Source of the DNA: Lentzea sp. NBRC 105346
GTDB lineage: Bacteria > Actinomycetota > Actinomycetes > Mycobacteriales > Pseudonocardiaceae
NCBI RefSeq assembly: GCF_030269605.1
Contig: NZ_BSTQ01000006.1
Span: 297,476 to 361,475 of the forward strand
Reading direction: 5' to 3'
Length of the DNA stretch: 64,000 nt
The notes under the pieces were generated by a model, which saw only the letters and a program-made list of their open reading frames with translations, was not told the DNA's origin and did no database searches. Made by a program: the position numbers and the translations under genes. Shown here piece by piece: positions 25,859 through 34,266 of this stretch (positions are counted from its first letter, which is position 1; the number at the start of each line of letters is the position of its first letter).

Positions 25859-26262
25859 ACCTTGAGTCCTATCTGGACTACATCGCCGCCTTCAACGCCC
25901 AGGACTGGAAGCGGTTGACCGGCCAGTACTACGCGCCGGACGTCGAGATCGTCTTCCCGATCGTCACGCTGTCCGGACGGGACGAGGCGCTGGCCTGGTT
26001 CGTCGCCGCGCACGAGGCGTTGTTCGAAACCATTGTCCCGCAACGGATCGCGATCGACGGCCACACCATCACCGTGGATCTCACCGTGCACTTCGTCGCG
26101 CTCGGCCCCACCGACTACCTTCCGATCCCGGAACGCGGGGAGGCCGGGGATGCCGTCACGGTACCGATGCGCGCCCACTACACCGTTGATGAGGACGACC
26201 AGATAGTCGCCCTCACCGTCGAGTTCACCTCCCCTCCCCAACAGACCCAGATCACGCCCTGA
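25855..26262 (+). CDS. NTF2/SnoaL-like protein
   Basis: A 135-aa alpha+beta-cone protein with FNAQDWKRLTGQYYAPDVEI at the N-terminus, a typical SnoaL-like start. The strands TVDLTVHFVALG and VTVPMRAHYTVDEDDQIV follow. The family includes polyketide cyclases, isomerases and hydratases. Its GTG overlaps the synthetase stop, so it probably acts on or near the product of that enzyme. A set of palindromic repeats follows directly after the stop. Confidence 0.75.
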   Translation: MNLESYLDYIAAFNAQDWKRLTGQYYAPDVEIVFPIVTLSGRDEALAWFVAAHEALFETIVPQRIAIDGHTITVDLTVHFVALGPTDYLPIPERGEAGDAVTVPMRAHYTVDEDDQIVALTVEFTSPPQQTQITP

Positions 26263-26338
26263 AGGGCACCCTCACGACGTCTGGTGTCCTGAGGGTGCCC
26301 CTCACGACGTCTGGTGTCCTGAGGGTGCCCCTCACGAC
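26263..26338. repeat. 30-bp direct repeats with palindromic arms
   Basis: Two exact 30-bp units (26271-26300 and 26301-26330, each beginning CTCACGACGTCTGGTGTCCT) plus the first 8 bases of a third. Each unit carries TGAGGGTGCCC, complementary to GGGCACCCTCA at 26264-26274, so hairpins can form. The same words recur, inverted, in the hairpin at 27371-27415. The two sites bracket the AbiEi-like gene. Confidence 0.75.
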
Positions 26339-26408
26339 ACCAGGGAGTTATCCACAGGCTGCCGGAACAGGCCACGCCGCGCTGGGGACACGCTCCACGA
26401 TCGGAGCT

Positions 26409-27359
26409 ATGAGACGAAGCAAATGGGCTGGTCAGGACGAACTCCTCCGGAAGCGCAGCTGTCGAGGTGTCATCAGGGTGGCAACGCTCGAAGACATGGG
26501 CGTTCCGAGCCGGACGTCGTACCGGCGGTGCTTGCCTGGTGGGCCCTGGCGACGGCTGCTTCCGGGCGTGGTGCTCCTGCAGAACGCACCGCCCACTGCG
26601 GAGCAACTCGTCCAAGCCGCACTCGTGTACGGGGGACGGCGTGCCATCATCACCGGACGTGAGGCGTGCCGCCGCCACGGGATGCGGGATGTCACCGACG
26701 ACCAGAAGATCCACGTGCTGGTGCCACACGAACAGCGACTTCGCAGTGAGGGGTTTCTCGTAGTCGAGCGCACCAGACGACTCCCGCTGCCGGTCCTTCG
26801 AGACGGAGTCCCGCTCGCACCCGTGGCCAGAGCGGTCCTAGACAGCTGTCGCACCACAAAGGACGAGGATCTGATCCTGCGACTGCTCGTTCAGGCCATC
26901 CAGTGGAAGAACTGCACTCCGGAACTCCTGTCCACTGAGTTGGAACGCGGAAGCACCCGAGGAACGGCGTTGCCGAGGCGCCTGCTGACGGACGCCGTCC
27001 TCGTGCGCTCGGTGGCCGAGAAGGACGCGTTGGACATCACGCGGCAGGCGGGCGTGCCCACCGATCACTGGAACAAGCGGCTGTTCACGCTGGACGGCCA
27101 GTACGTGGGAACACCAGACGCGTGGTGGGACGACGTCGGACTGGCGTGGGAGATCGACTCGACGAGCTTTCACTACGACCGGGAAGGCTACGAACGCACG
27201 CTTGATCGGAACGCGAGATACGCGGCGGCCGGTGTGCTAGTCCTGCAGACCCTACCGTCGCGCCTGCGCACCGATCGTGCCGCTGTCATTCGGGAGTTGC
27301 TGAGCGCCCACCGCGCCGCATCAGCCACTCCACGCCCTCCGGTCGTCCTCATGTCGTGA
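26409..27359 (+). CDS. AbiEi antitoxin-like protein with DUF559/Vsr-like C-terminal domain
   Basis: A 316-aa protein. The N-terminal winged-helix part (GVIRVATLEDMGVPSRTSYR, WRRLLPGVVLL, IITGREACRRHGMR) resembles the AbiEi_4 antitoxin N-terminus. The C-terminal part (VAEKDALDITRQAG, PDAWWDDVGLAWEIDSTSFH) resembles DUF559/very-short-patch-repair endonuclease folds, with an Asp/Glu pair. No AbiEii toxin is adjacent, so it is an orphan, as is common in actinomycetes. The ATG at 26409 has GGAG only 3 nt upstream. Palindromic repeats of one family lie on both sides. Confidence 0.65.
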   Translation: MRRSKWAGQDELLRKRSCRGVIRVATLEDMGVPSRTSYRRCLPGGPWRRLLPGVVLLQNAPPTAEQLVQAALVYGGRRAIITGREACRRHGMRDVTDDQKIHVLVPHEQRLRSEGFLVVERTRRLPLPVLRDGVPLAPVARAVLDSCRTTKDEDLILRLLVQAIQWKNCTPELLSTELERGSTRGTALPRRLLTDAVLVRSVAEKDALDITRQAGVPTDHWNKRLFTLDGQYVGTPDAWWDDVGLAWEIDSTSFHYDREGYERTLDRNARYAAAGVLVLQTLPSRLRTDRAAVIRELLSAHRAASATPRPPVVLMS

Positions 27360-27370
27360 ATGAAGTGCCG

Positions 27371-27415
27371 TGAAGGGCACCCTCAGGACACCAGACGCCC
27401 TGAGGGTGCCCTTCA
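27371..27415. terminator. Bidirectional hairpin between convergent genes
   Basis: A perfect 17-bp stem (27371-27387 with 27399-27415, arm TGAAGGGCACCCTCAGG) and an 11-nt loop. It lies between the convergent stops of the AbiEi-like gene (27359) and actP (27425), so it can terminate both. Its sequence matches the repeats at 26263-26338. Confidence 0.8.
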
Positions 27416-27424
27416 GGACACAAC

Positions 27425-28999
27425 CTAGAGACCCGACCCGATGGCCGTGAACGCGCGGACCTCCATCTCGGCCGCCTTGCGGTTGTTCCCCTCGGGCTTG
27501 CTGAAGATCGTGCCGAGGAACCCGCACAGGAACGAGAACGGGATGGAGATCAGGCCGGGGTTGCCGAGCGGGAACCAGTCGAAGTCCGCGGTCGGGATCA
27601 GCGACTTGGGCGTCCCGGACACGACCGGCGAGAAGATGATCAGCACCAGGCACGACACCAGGCCGCCGTAGATCGACCACAGCGTCCCGACCGTGTTGAA
27701 CCGGCGCCAGAAGATCGAGTACAGGATCGTCGACAGGTTCGCCGAGGCCGCCAGGGCCAGGGCGAGTGACACGAGGAACGCGACGTTCTGGCCGTTGGCC
27801 GCGATGCCGCCGATGATCGACAGGAATCCGACCACGATCGCGGTGATGCGCGCGACCCGGACCTCCTTGCGCGGGTCGGCGTTGCCGCGCTTCAGAACGC
27901 TGGCGTACACGTCGTGCGCGAACGACGCCGAGGCGGCGAGCGTCAGGCCCGCGACGACCGCGAGGATCGTGGCGAACGCGACCGCGGACACGACACCGAG
28001 CAGGACCGCGCCGCCGACGTGGAACGCGAGCAGCGGCGCCGCCGAATTCTCACCGCCGGGCGCCTTGGCGATGACATCGGAACCGACTAGCGCCATCGCG
28101 CCGAAGCCGATCACCAGCGTGCACAGGTAGAAGGTGACCATCGTCCAGGTCGCCCACACGACGGAACGGCGCGCCTCGGAGGCGTTCGGCACGGTGTAGA
28201 AGCGCATCAGCACGTGCGGCAGCGACGCGATGCCCAGCACCAGCGACAGGGCCAGCGACACGAAGTCCAGCTTGGACACGAACGACTTGCCGTACTGGGC
28301 GCCGGGGTTGAGCACGGCCTCGCCGAGCTTGTTGTGCTCGGCCGCGTTCTCCATGATCGCGGACAGGCTGAAGCCGAACTTGCCGAGCAGGAAGACGCTC
28401 ATCAGGGTCACGCACAGCAGGAGCAGCACGGCCTTGATGATCTGCACCCAGGTCGTGCCCTTCATGCCGCCGACGAGCACGTAGAAGACCATGACCGCGC
28501 CGACGACGGCGATCAGCAGTGCCTGGCCGACCTTGGACTCGACGTTGAGCAGCAGCGCGATCAGGCCGCCGGCTCCCGCCATCTGGGCGATCATGTAAAA
28601 GAATGAGATCACCAGCGTCGCGTTCGCGGCGGCGGCGCGGACCGGGCGCTGCTTCATCCGGTACGCCAGCACGTCGCCGACGGTGAAGCGGCCGGTGTTG
28701 CGCAGGCGTTCGGCGATCAGCAGCAGGCCGACCAGCCACGCCACGACCCAGCCGACGGAGTAGAGGAAGCCGTCGTAGCCGTGGGCCGCGATGCCGCCCG
28801 AGATGCCCAGGAACGACGCGGCGGACAGGAAGTCGCCGGACAGCGCGACGCCGTTCTGCACGCCGTTGAAGCTGCTGCCCGCGGCGTAGTAGTCCGAAGC
28901 GGTGACGTTGCGGCTGCTCGCCCGGTAGACGATGTACAGCGTGATCAGGACGAACACCGCGAAGACGCTGAGGTTCAGCGCCGGGTTGCCGGTCTGCAC
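27425..28999 (-). CDS. actP: Cation/acetate symporter (SSS family)
   Basis: A 524-aa sodium:solute symporter with about 13 membrane segments. It is ActP-like throughout: SSRNVTASDYYAAGSSFNGV QNG region, ALSGDFLSAASFLGISG, YMIAQMAGAGGLIALLL and GGMKGTTWVQIIKAVLLL. It imports acetate and similar short carboxylates with Na+. GTG 28999 has a GAGGAGAA site upstream. A DUF485 gene ends 2 bp before it, the standard yjcH-actP order. The promoter is at 29450-29477. Confidence 0.92.
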   Translation of the reverse strand: MQTGNPALNLSVFAVFVLITLYIVYRASSRNVTASDYYAAGSSFNGVQNGVALSGDFLSAASFLGISGGIAAHGYDGFLYSVGWVVAWLVGLLLIAERLRNTGRFTVGDVLAYRMKQRPVRAAAANATLVISFFYMIAQMAGAGGLIALLLNVESKVGQALLIAVVGAVMVFYVLVGGMKGTTWVQIIKAVLLLLCVTLMSVFLLGKFGFSLSAIMENAAEHNKLGEAVLNPGAQYGKSFVSKLDFVSLALSLVLGIASLPHVLMRFYTVPNASEARRSVVWATWTMVTFYLCTLVIGFGAMALVGSDVIAKAPGGENSAAPLLAFHVGGAVLLGVVSAVAFATILAVVAGLTLAASASFAHDVYASVLKRGNADPRKEVRVARITAIVVGFLSIIGGIAANGQNVAFLVSLALALAASANLSTILYSIFWRRFNTVGTLWSIYGGLVSCLVLIIFSPVVSGTPKSLIPTADFDWFPLGNPGLISIPFSFLCGFLGTIFSKPEGNNRKAAEMEVRAFTAIGSGL

Positions 29000-29001
29000 G
29001 G

Positions 29002-29421
29002 CTACTTCTCCTCGATACCCGCCATCGAGCGGATGACCTGCGTCTGCGGGTCGAGCTTGCGCCTGGCGTACCGGGCGTAGGACAGGGTGATGATGATCGT
29101 GGACACGAACTGGGCGAGGCCGAGCAGGATGCCGAGGTTGACCACGCCGAACACGCGCTTGCTCACGATGTCATAGGCATAAGCCGACAGCAGCACGAAC
29201 GTCATGTACGAGCAGAGGAACAGCGCGCTCATCGGAAAGATGAAGTAGACGAGCCGCCGGCGCAGAAGACTGAATTCCGCACTGCTCTGAATGAGTTCGA
29301 AGTCGGGCTTTCCATCGACGTCGACATATGACGGAGTATCGGGATCGGCGAACGTGGCGAATCCCGAGTTTTCGTGATGTGTGCGACGCGATTCTGCAGG
29401 CGACCACAGCGCCTTGGTCAT
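29002..29421 (-). CDS. DUF485 membrane protein (YjcH-like)
   Basis: A 139-aa protein with a polar N-terminus and two membrane helices (VYFIFPMSALFLCSYMTFVL and GVVNLGILLGLAQFVSTIII), the DUF485 signature. It is the partner encoded in front of acetate symporters and presumably assists ActP. ATG 29421 has a strong GAGGGGTGGGGG ribosome-binding site. It is the first gene of the actP operon. Confidence 0.9.
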   Translation of the reverse strand: MTKALWSPAESRRTHHENSGFATFADPDTPSYVDVDGKPDFELIQSSAEFSLLRRRLVYFIFPMSALFLCSYMTFVLLSAYAYDIVSKRVFGVVNLGILLGLAQFVSTIIITLSYARYARRKLDPQTQVIRSMAGIEEK

Positions 29422-29449
29422 CGACCCCCACCCCTCGTTGGCGGCAACC

Positions 29450-29477
29450 AGGGTAGCGGTAACACGTGTCCAGTCAA
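29450..29477 (-). promoter_or_regulatory. Promoter of the DUF485-actP operon with ACACGTGT box
   Basis: Read on the minus strand, TTGACT (29477-29472) and TACCCT (29455-29450) are spaced 16 nt. The spacer contains the palindrome ACACGTGT (29462-29469). A degenerate second box (GACACATGTG, 29479-29488) lies just upstream of the -35. The same ACACGTGT sits in the spacer of the divergent MFS promoter. Confidence 0.6.
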
Positions 29478-29619
29478 TGACACATGTGCACTTCAGGGGG
29501 CCTGATCTGTCCGTTTTGCGCCTTGCATTCGTCTCAAATGGTGACAGTTGAGGGTGACTCATGAGTAGGTCAGTGAAGAGTCAACGAATCTGTGTGCGCC
29601 GTCAACAAAATCGCGGGCA

Positions 29620-29648
29620 TTGGCACACGTGTCCGACTGTCCTACGAT
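29620..29648 (+). promoter_or_regulatory. Promoter of the OFA-MFS/conservon operon with ACACGTGT box
   Basis: TTGGCA (29620-29625) and TACGAT (29643-29648) are spaced exactly 17 nt, and ACACGTGT (29625-29632) overlaps the -35 end and spacer. Transcription would start near 29655, which excludes the in-frame GTG/ATG codons before that point as the transporter start. Confidence 0.6.
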
Positions 29649-29682
29649 CGCCCGGTCCGCCTATTGGGGAGTGTGGAAAAAA

Positions 29683-31116
29683 GTGGGCCTGCTGGACCGC
29701 TCGCGTACCGTCGCACCGCCGGGATGGAACCGCTGGTTAGTTCCGCCCGCGGCGCTCGCGATTCACCTGTCAATTGGCCAGGCGTACGCCTGGAGCGTGT
29801 TCAAGACCCCCTTGGAGAAATCTCTCGGCATCACCGGAACGGCGAGCGCCCTGCCGTTCCAGCTCGCCATCGTGATGCTGGGCCTCTCGGCGGCGGTCGG
29901 CGGCACGGTCGTCGAACGCAAGGGGCCGCGCTGGGCGATGTTCGTCTCGCTCGTGTGCTTCTGCTCCGGCCTGCTGATCTCGGCCGTGGGCGCGTTCACG
30001 CAGCAGTACTGGCTGATCGTCTTCGGCTACGGCATCGTGGGCGGCATCGGCCTGGGAATCGGTTACATCTCACCGGTTTCCACCCTGATCAAGTGGTTCC
30101 CGGACCGGCCGGGCATGGCCACCGGTATCGCGATCATGGGCTTCGGCGGCGGCGCGCTGATCGCGTCCCCGTGGTCCACCTCGATGCTGGAGGCGTTCGG
30201 TAAGGACGCGGGCGGCATCGGCCAGACGTTCCTCGTGCACGGTCTCGTCTACGCGATCTTCATGAGCGTTGGCGTCGCACTGATCCGCCTGCCCGCGAAG
30301 GAAGTCGAGCAGAAGACGGTCGCGAGCGCGTTCAACGTGTCCGCGAAGAACGCGATCAAGACGCCGCAGTTCTGGTGCTTGTGGATCGTGCTCTGCTTCA
30401 ACGTCACCGCGGGCATCGGCATCCTGGAGAAGGCGGCGCCGATGCTGGTCGACTTCTTCAAGAACACTCCCACCCCGGTCGCCACGACCGCGGCGGCGGG
30501 CTTCGTCGCGCTGCTCTCCGCGGCGAACATGGCCGGCCGCATCGTCTGGTCGTCCACTTCGGACCTCGTCGGCCGTAAGAACATCTACCGGCTGTACCTC
30601 GGCGTCGGCGCGCTGGTGTACCTGACGATCGCGCTCGCGGGTTCGTCGTCCAAGCCGTTGTTCGTGATCTCCGCGATGGTGATCCTCTCGTTCTACGGCG
30701 GCGGCTTCGCGACCGTCCCGGCGTACCTCAAGGATCTGTTCGGCACGTTCCAGGTCGGCGCCATCCACGGCCGGCTGCTCACGGCGTGGTCCGTCGCCGG
30801 CGTGCTGGGCCCGCTGATCGTGAACAGGATCGCCGACATCGGCAAGTCGGCGGGACACACCGGCCCCGACTTGTACACCACGTCGTTCTACATCATGATC
30901 ACGCTGCTCGTCGTCGGCTTCATCGCCAACGAGCTGATCCGCCCGGTGAACGCGCGGTTCCACGAGCCGGCCGCCGAACCCGCCGCATCGACCGTGAAGA
31001 AGCCGGTCGGGACGGACGAGGAGACGGCCGCCAAGTGGAACGCCGCGGAAGCGGAAGCGGAGGCAGAAGCCGTGCAGTCCGATGTGGATTCCCAAGAAGG
31101 CGTGGTGCGCAAGTGA
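29683..31116 (+). CDS. OFA-family MFS transporter (oxalate/formate antiporter-like)
   Basis: A 477-aa, 12-helix transporter with the OFA signature near the N-terminus (AIHLSIGQAYAWSVFKTPLE), RKGPRWAMF in loop 2-3, and GIGLGIGYISPVSTLIKWFP. The C-terminal tail is long, acidic and Ala/Glu-rich (NAAEAEAEAEAVQ). GTG 29683 was chosen because the promoter at 29620-29648 excludes earlier starts and GGGGAG lies about 12 nt upstream. GTG 29671 is an alternative. The stop overlaps the MFS small-subunit gene (GTGA). The substrate is probably a small carboxylate, by family. Confidence 0.85.
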   Translation: MGLLDRSRTVAPPGWNRWLVPPAALAIHLSIGQAYAWSVFKTPLEKSLGITGTASALPFQLAIVMLGLSAAVGGTVVERKGPRWAMFVSLVCFCSGLLISAVGAFTQQYWLIVFGYGIVGGIGLGIGYISPVSTLIKWFPDRPGMATGIAIMGFGGGALIASPWSTSMLEAFGKDAGGIGQTFLVHGLVYAIFMSVGVALIRLPAKEVEQKTVASAFNVSAKNAIKTPQFWCLWIVLCFNVTAGIGILEKAAPMLVDFFKNTPTPVATTAAAGFVALLSAANMAGRIVWSSTSDLVGRKNIYRLYLGVGALVYLTIALAGSSSKPLFVISAMVILSFYGGGFATVPAYLKDLFGTFQVGAIHGRLLTAWSVAGVLGPLIVNRIADIGKSAGHTGPDLYTTSFYIMITLLVVGFIANELIRPVNARFHEPAAEPAASTVKKPVGTDEETAAKWNAAEAEAEAEAVQSDVDSQEGVVRK

Positions 31117-31220
31117 AGTCGCAAAGGGTGTTGCTGCTAGCTGCCTGGACGTGGGTGACCGTGCCACTGCTGTACGGCCTCTACCGCCTGACCCTGAACG
31201 CGGCCAAGCTGTTCTCATAA
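31113..31220 (+). CDS. MFS transporter small subunit (35 aa)
   Basis: A 35-aa single-helix protein (VLLLAAWTWVTVPLLYGLYR core) ending NAAKLFS. Its GTG overlaps the MFS stop by 4 nt. The length, helix and position match the small-subunit family found after OFA-type MFS genes. It presumably sits beside the transporter in the membrane. It is followed after one base by the sensor-kinase ATG. Confidence 0.75.
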   Translation: MKSQRVLLLAAWTWVTVPLLYGLYRLTLNAAKLFS

Positions 31221-31221
31221 A

Positions 31222-33315
31222 ATGTTCAACAAGATCGTCGACTGGCGCAACTGGCGCCTGCCCGTGAAATTGGCGGCGGTGCTGGTCGTCCCGGTCGCCA
31301 TCGCGATCGGCGCGGGCGTACTGCAGATCCACGGATATGTGGCCCGCGCCGATTCGTACGCCGCCATGCAGCGCCTGGTGAAACTGCGCACGGCGTTGCT
31401 GCCGGTGCTCAGCGGGCTGCAGGCGGAACGCTGGCAGGCGGCGGAGGACGGCACGTCGTCCGCCTACCTCGAACAGACCGTGGCCACCGACGCCGCGCGC
31501 GGCGCGCTGCGGCAGTCGGTCGACCGCACCGAGGCCCTGGGCGAGGTCGTCCAGACCCGGCTCGCGGACGCCGGGCGGCGGCTGGACGGGCTCGCGTCGT
31601 TGCGGGAACGGGTGCGCGCCAAGGAGCTCGAGTCGACCAAGGCCGTCGCGGACTACACCGAGGTCGTCGACGTCCTGCTCGACGTCGACGAGGCGCTCAG
31701 CAGCGAGTTCGGCGACGCGGGCCTCTCGCGCACCGCGGTCGCGCTGCACGAGGTCGCGAACGTCCAGGAACAGGTCCGCCACCAGCAGGCGATCGTGCTC
31801 GCCGGCCTCGCGCGCAGCCAGCTGCTGGGCGAGGAGATCCGGACGCTGGAGGAGTCCAACGTCCGCCTCAAGTACACGACCGGCGAGTTCGCCGCGCTCG
31901 TGACGCCCAAGCAGCTCGAGACGTACTGGCAGAAGTTCAACGGGCCGGACATCGAGTCCCACAAGCGGATGCTGAACACCGCCCTCACGCACCCGGCACT
32001 GGACGACAAGCCCGCCGGTGCCAAGGCGCCCAAGCCCGAGCCGCTGCCGATCGCCGCCGGCGAGTGGAAGCGCGTGTGCGCCAGCACCGCCGGATCGCTC
32101 GACGAGGTGGCGAAGGGCCTGCTCGGCGAGCTGCGCGGCGCGGCGGACAAGCTGCGCGCCGAGACCAGCGACCAGGCGGGCGGCGCGTCGGTCATCCTGT
32201 TCGCCAGCCTGATCATCGCCGGCACGGTCGGCTTCGTGATCGGCCGCTACCTGCTGCGGTCGTTGAACACGCTGCGCCGCGCGGCCCTCGACGTGGCGTG
32301 GGACCAGCTGCCCAAGGTCGTCTCGACCGGCCGCGCGGACGCGAGCATCGACCCCGTGCCGGTGCACACCACCGAGGAGTTCGGCGAGCTGGCGCGCGCG
32401 TTCGACGCGGTACACCAGCAGGCCGTGCGCGCGGCCGTCGAACAGGCCGACATGCGCGCCAACATGCGCAACATCTTCGTGAACCTCTCCCGGCGCAGCC
32501 AGAGCCTCGTCGAGCGGCAGCTGAAGCTCATGGAGGAGCTGGAGAAGTTCGAGGAGGACCCGGAGCAGCTCGCGAACCTGTTCAAACTCGACCACCTCGC
32601 GACCCGCATGCGGCGCAACAACGAGAACTTGATGGTCCTTTCGGGTAGTGATGCGACCCGCAGGTTCACTCGATCGGTCCCTCTTCCGGACGTGTTGCGC
32701 GCCGGCGCCCAGGAGATCGAGCAGTACCAACGGGTCGTGGTGCAGAAGACGCCCGCCGTGGACGTCCTGGGCTACGTGGCCGGTGACCTGGTCCGGTTGA
32801 TCGCGGAGCTGCTGGACAACGCCGCCGCCTTCTCCCCGCCGCACACCCAGGTGGTGATCGGCGCGCAGGCCGCGCCGGACGGCGCGGTGGCCATCGAGAT
32901 CATCGACTCCGGCATCGGCATGAGCCCGGACGACCTGGTCAAGGCCAACGAACGCCTTGCCGCGCAAGACGGTGCCGAGGTCCAGGTGTTCCGCGAGATG
33001 GGCCTCTTCGTCGTCGGGCGTCTCGCTTGGCGTCACCGCATCGGAGTACAGCTGGAGCACGCGCCGCACGGCCTCGGGGTGCGCGCGGTGGTCGTCGTGC
33101 CCGCTGACCTGGTACCTCCCCGCCAGGGACCCGTTGTGGAAGAGGACACCTGGTCGTCGTTCCGTGGACAGGCCGTGGATGATGTCGGTGTGCGAGGACA
33201 CTCCTGGTTCGACAGCGCGCCGAAACCCGTTGCCCGGCAGACACCGGAGCAGGCAAGAGGTTTCCTCGTCAACTATCAACGCGGTGTGCGGCAAGGCTTT
33301 CAGGAGAGCAGATGA
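31222..33315 (+). CDS. cvnA: Conservon sensor kinase with nitrate/sulfonate-sensing (NIT) domain
   Basis: A 697-aa protein. A first membrane helix at residues ~15-40 (LAAVLVVPVAIAIGAGVLQI) precedes an extracytoplasmic all-helical NIT-type domain (~50-300). A second helix (VILFASLIIAGTVGFVIGRY) is followed by HAMP, a kinase-like helix (NLSRRSQSLVERQLKLMEEL, then LDHLATRMRRNNENLMVLSG) and a HATPase domain (LLDNAAAFSPPHTQV, DSGIGMSPDDL). The order kinase-roadblock-DUF742 identifies it as CvnA. It starts one base after the MFS small-subunit stop with no clear ribosome-binding site, so it probably depends on re-initiation. Confidence 0.9.
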   Translation: MFNKIVDWRNWRLPVKLAAVLVVPVAIAIGAGVLQIHGYVARADSYAAMQRLVKLRTALLPVLSGLQAERWQAAEDGTSSAYLEQTVATDAARGALRQSVDRTEALGEVVQTRLADAGRRLDGLASLRERVRAKELESTKAVADYTEVVDVLLDVDEALSSEFGDAGLSRTAVALHEVANVQEQVRHQQAIVLAGLARSQLLGEEIRTLEESNVRLKYTTGEFAALVTPKQLETYWQKFNGPDIESHKRMLNTALTHPALDDKPAGAKAPKPEPLPIAAGEWKRVCASTAGSLDEVAKGLLGELRGAADKLRAETSDQAGGASVILFASLIIAGTVGFVIGRYLLRSLNTLRRAALDVAWDQLPKVVSTGRADASIDPVPVHTTEEFGELARAFDAVHQQAVRAAVEQADMRANMRNIFVNLSRRSQSLVERQLKLMEELEKFEEDPEQLANLFKLDHLATRMRRNNENLMVLSGSDATRRFTRSVPLPDVLRAGAQEIEQYQRVVVQKTPAVDVLGYVAGDLVRLIAELLDNAAAFSPPHTQVVIGAQAAPDGAVAIEIIDSGIGMSPDDLVKANERLAAQDGAEVQVFREMGLFVVGRLAWRHRIGVQLEHAPHGLGVRAVVVVPADLVPPRQGPVVEEDTWSSFRGQAVDDVGVRGHSWFDSAPKPVARQTPEQARGFLVNYQRGVRQGFQESR

Positions 33316-33716
33316 GCACGCAGGTGGAGCAGTTCGGCTGGCTGGTCACCAGCTTCACCGAGCGCGTTCCCGGCGTCTCCCACGCCGTGGTGATCTCGAC
33401 GGACGGCCTGCTGCTGCTCAAGTCCGGCTGCCTGTCCGACGATCGCGCGCAGCAGTTCGCCGCGATCGCCGCGGGAGTCTCCAGCTTGGCGGACACCGCC
33501 TCTCGTTGTTTCGCCGGTGACGCGGTCGTGCGCACGGTCGTCCAGATGGAACGCGGAGTGATGCTGCTTATGTCCATTCGAGACGGTGCCTGCCTCGCCG
33601 TGCTGGCGTCGGCTGACAGTGACGTCAGCCAGGTCGCCTACGAGATGACCGTGATCGTCCGACAGGTAGGCGAGCTCCTCACGCCCGAGATGCGTGCAGA
33701 GCTCCATAGGGCGTGA
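33312..33716 (+). CDS. cvnB: Roadblock/LC7-domain protein
   Basis: A 134-aa roadblock protein (FTERVPGVSHAVVISTDGLL, GVMLLMSIRDGACLAVLASA). It is the CvnB element that normally acts on the Ras-like GTPase CvnD as a GAP or scaffold. ATG 33312 overlaps the kinase stop (ATGA), with AGGAGAG upstream. The partner GTPase gene is not present downstream. Confidence 0.93.
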   Translation: MSTQVEQFGWLVTSFTERVPGVSHAVVISTDGLLLLKSGCLSDDRAQQFAAIAAGVSSLADTASRCFAGDAVVRTVVQMERGVMLLMSIRDGACLAVLASADSDVSQVAYEMTVIVRQVGELLTPEMRAELHRA

Positions 33717-33722
33717 TGCAGC

Positions 33723-34259
33723 GTGAGATTCGACGACGAGACTGACGAGGAGCCCGTCTCCTTCGCTGACCTGCTCAACGGGTTCAGCCTGGACAGCGCG
33801 CGCATCCGGCGCCGAGCGGACGACCCGCCGGCCCCGGAGCCGTCCGTTCCGGAGGAGGACCTGCCGGACGACCTGTTCGACACGCAGCGCTTCGACCTGT
33901 TCCCGGCGGCCCCGGCCGACCGCTCGGCGTCGATCGTGCGCGCCTACGCGTGGACCGGCGGCCGCACCAAGTCCGACTACCACCTGGAGATCGAGACCCT
34001 GGTCTCGGTCAACGAACGCGCGCAGCACGCCCAGCTGCGGCCCGAGCACCACGAGGTGCTCGAGCTGTGCCACCAGCCCCGGTCGGTGGCCGAGGTGGCT
34101 GCGTTGCGCGGGCTTCCCCTTGGGGTGGCGAAGGTTCTGCTGGGTGACATGGCGGGGCGTGGTCTGCTCGACGTGCACCTGACCGCTTCGTCCAACGGGC
34201 AGGATCGGCCGGACATGGGGCTGCTGGAGCGGGTGCTCACGGGCCTGAAGCGGCTCTGA
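33723..34259 (+). CDS. cvnC: DUF742 protein
   Basis: A 178-aa protein. The first ~70 residues are acidic and disordered. The DUF742 core follows: IVRAYAWTGGRTKSDYHLEI, then LRPEHHEVLELCHQPRSVAE, LRGLPLGVAKVLLGDM. It is CvnC of the conservon. In normal conservons a CvnD GTPase gene follows at once. Here a 27-bp hairpin and a convergent gene follow, so the operon ends at CvnC. Confidence 0.92.
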   Translation: MRFDDETDEEPVSFADLLNGFSLDSARIRRRADDPPAPEPSVPEEDLPDDLFDTQRFDLFPAAPADRSASIVRAYAWTGGRTKSDYHLEIETLVSVNERAQHAQLRPEHHEVLELCHQPRSVAEVAALRGLPLGVAKVLLGDMAGRGLLDVHLTASSNGQDRPDMGLLERVLTGLKRL

Positions 34260-34266
34260 CGGACAG

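Noticed and set aside
26271..26338. 30-bp direct repeats looked like a short CRISPR array
   Set aside because: The units abut without spacers, there are only two full copies, and no cas genes are present.
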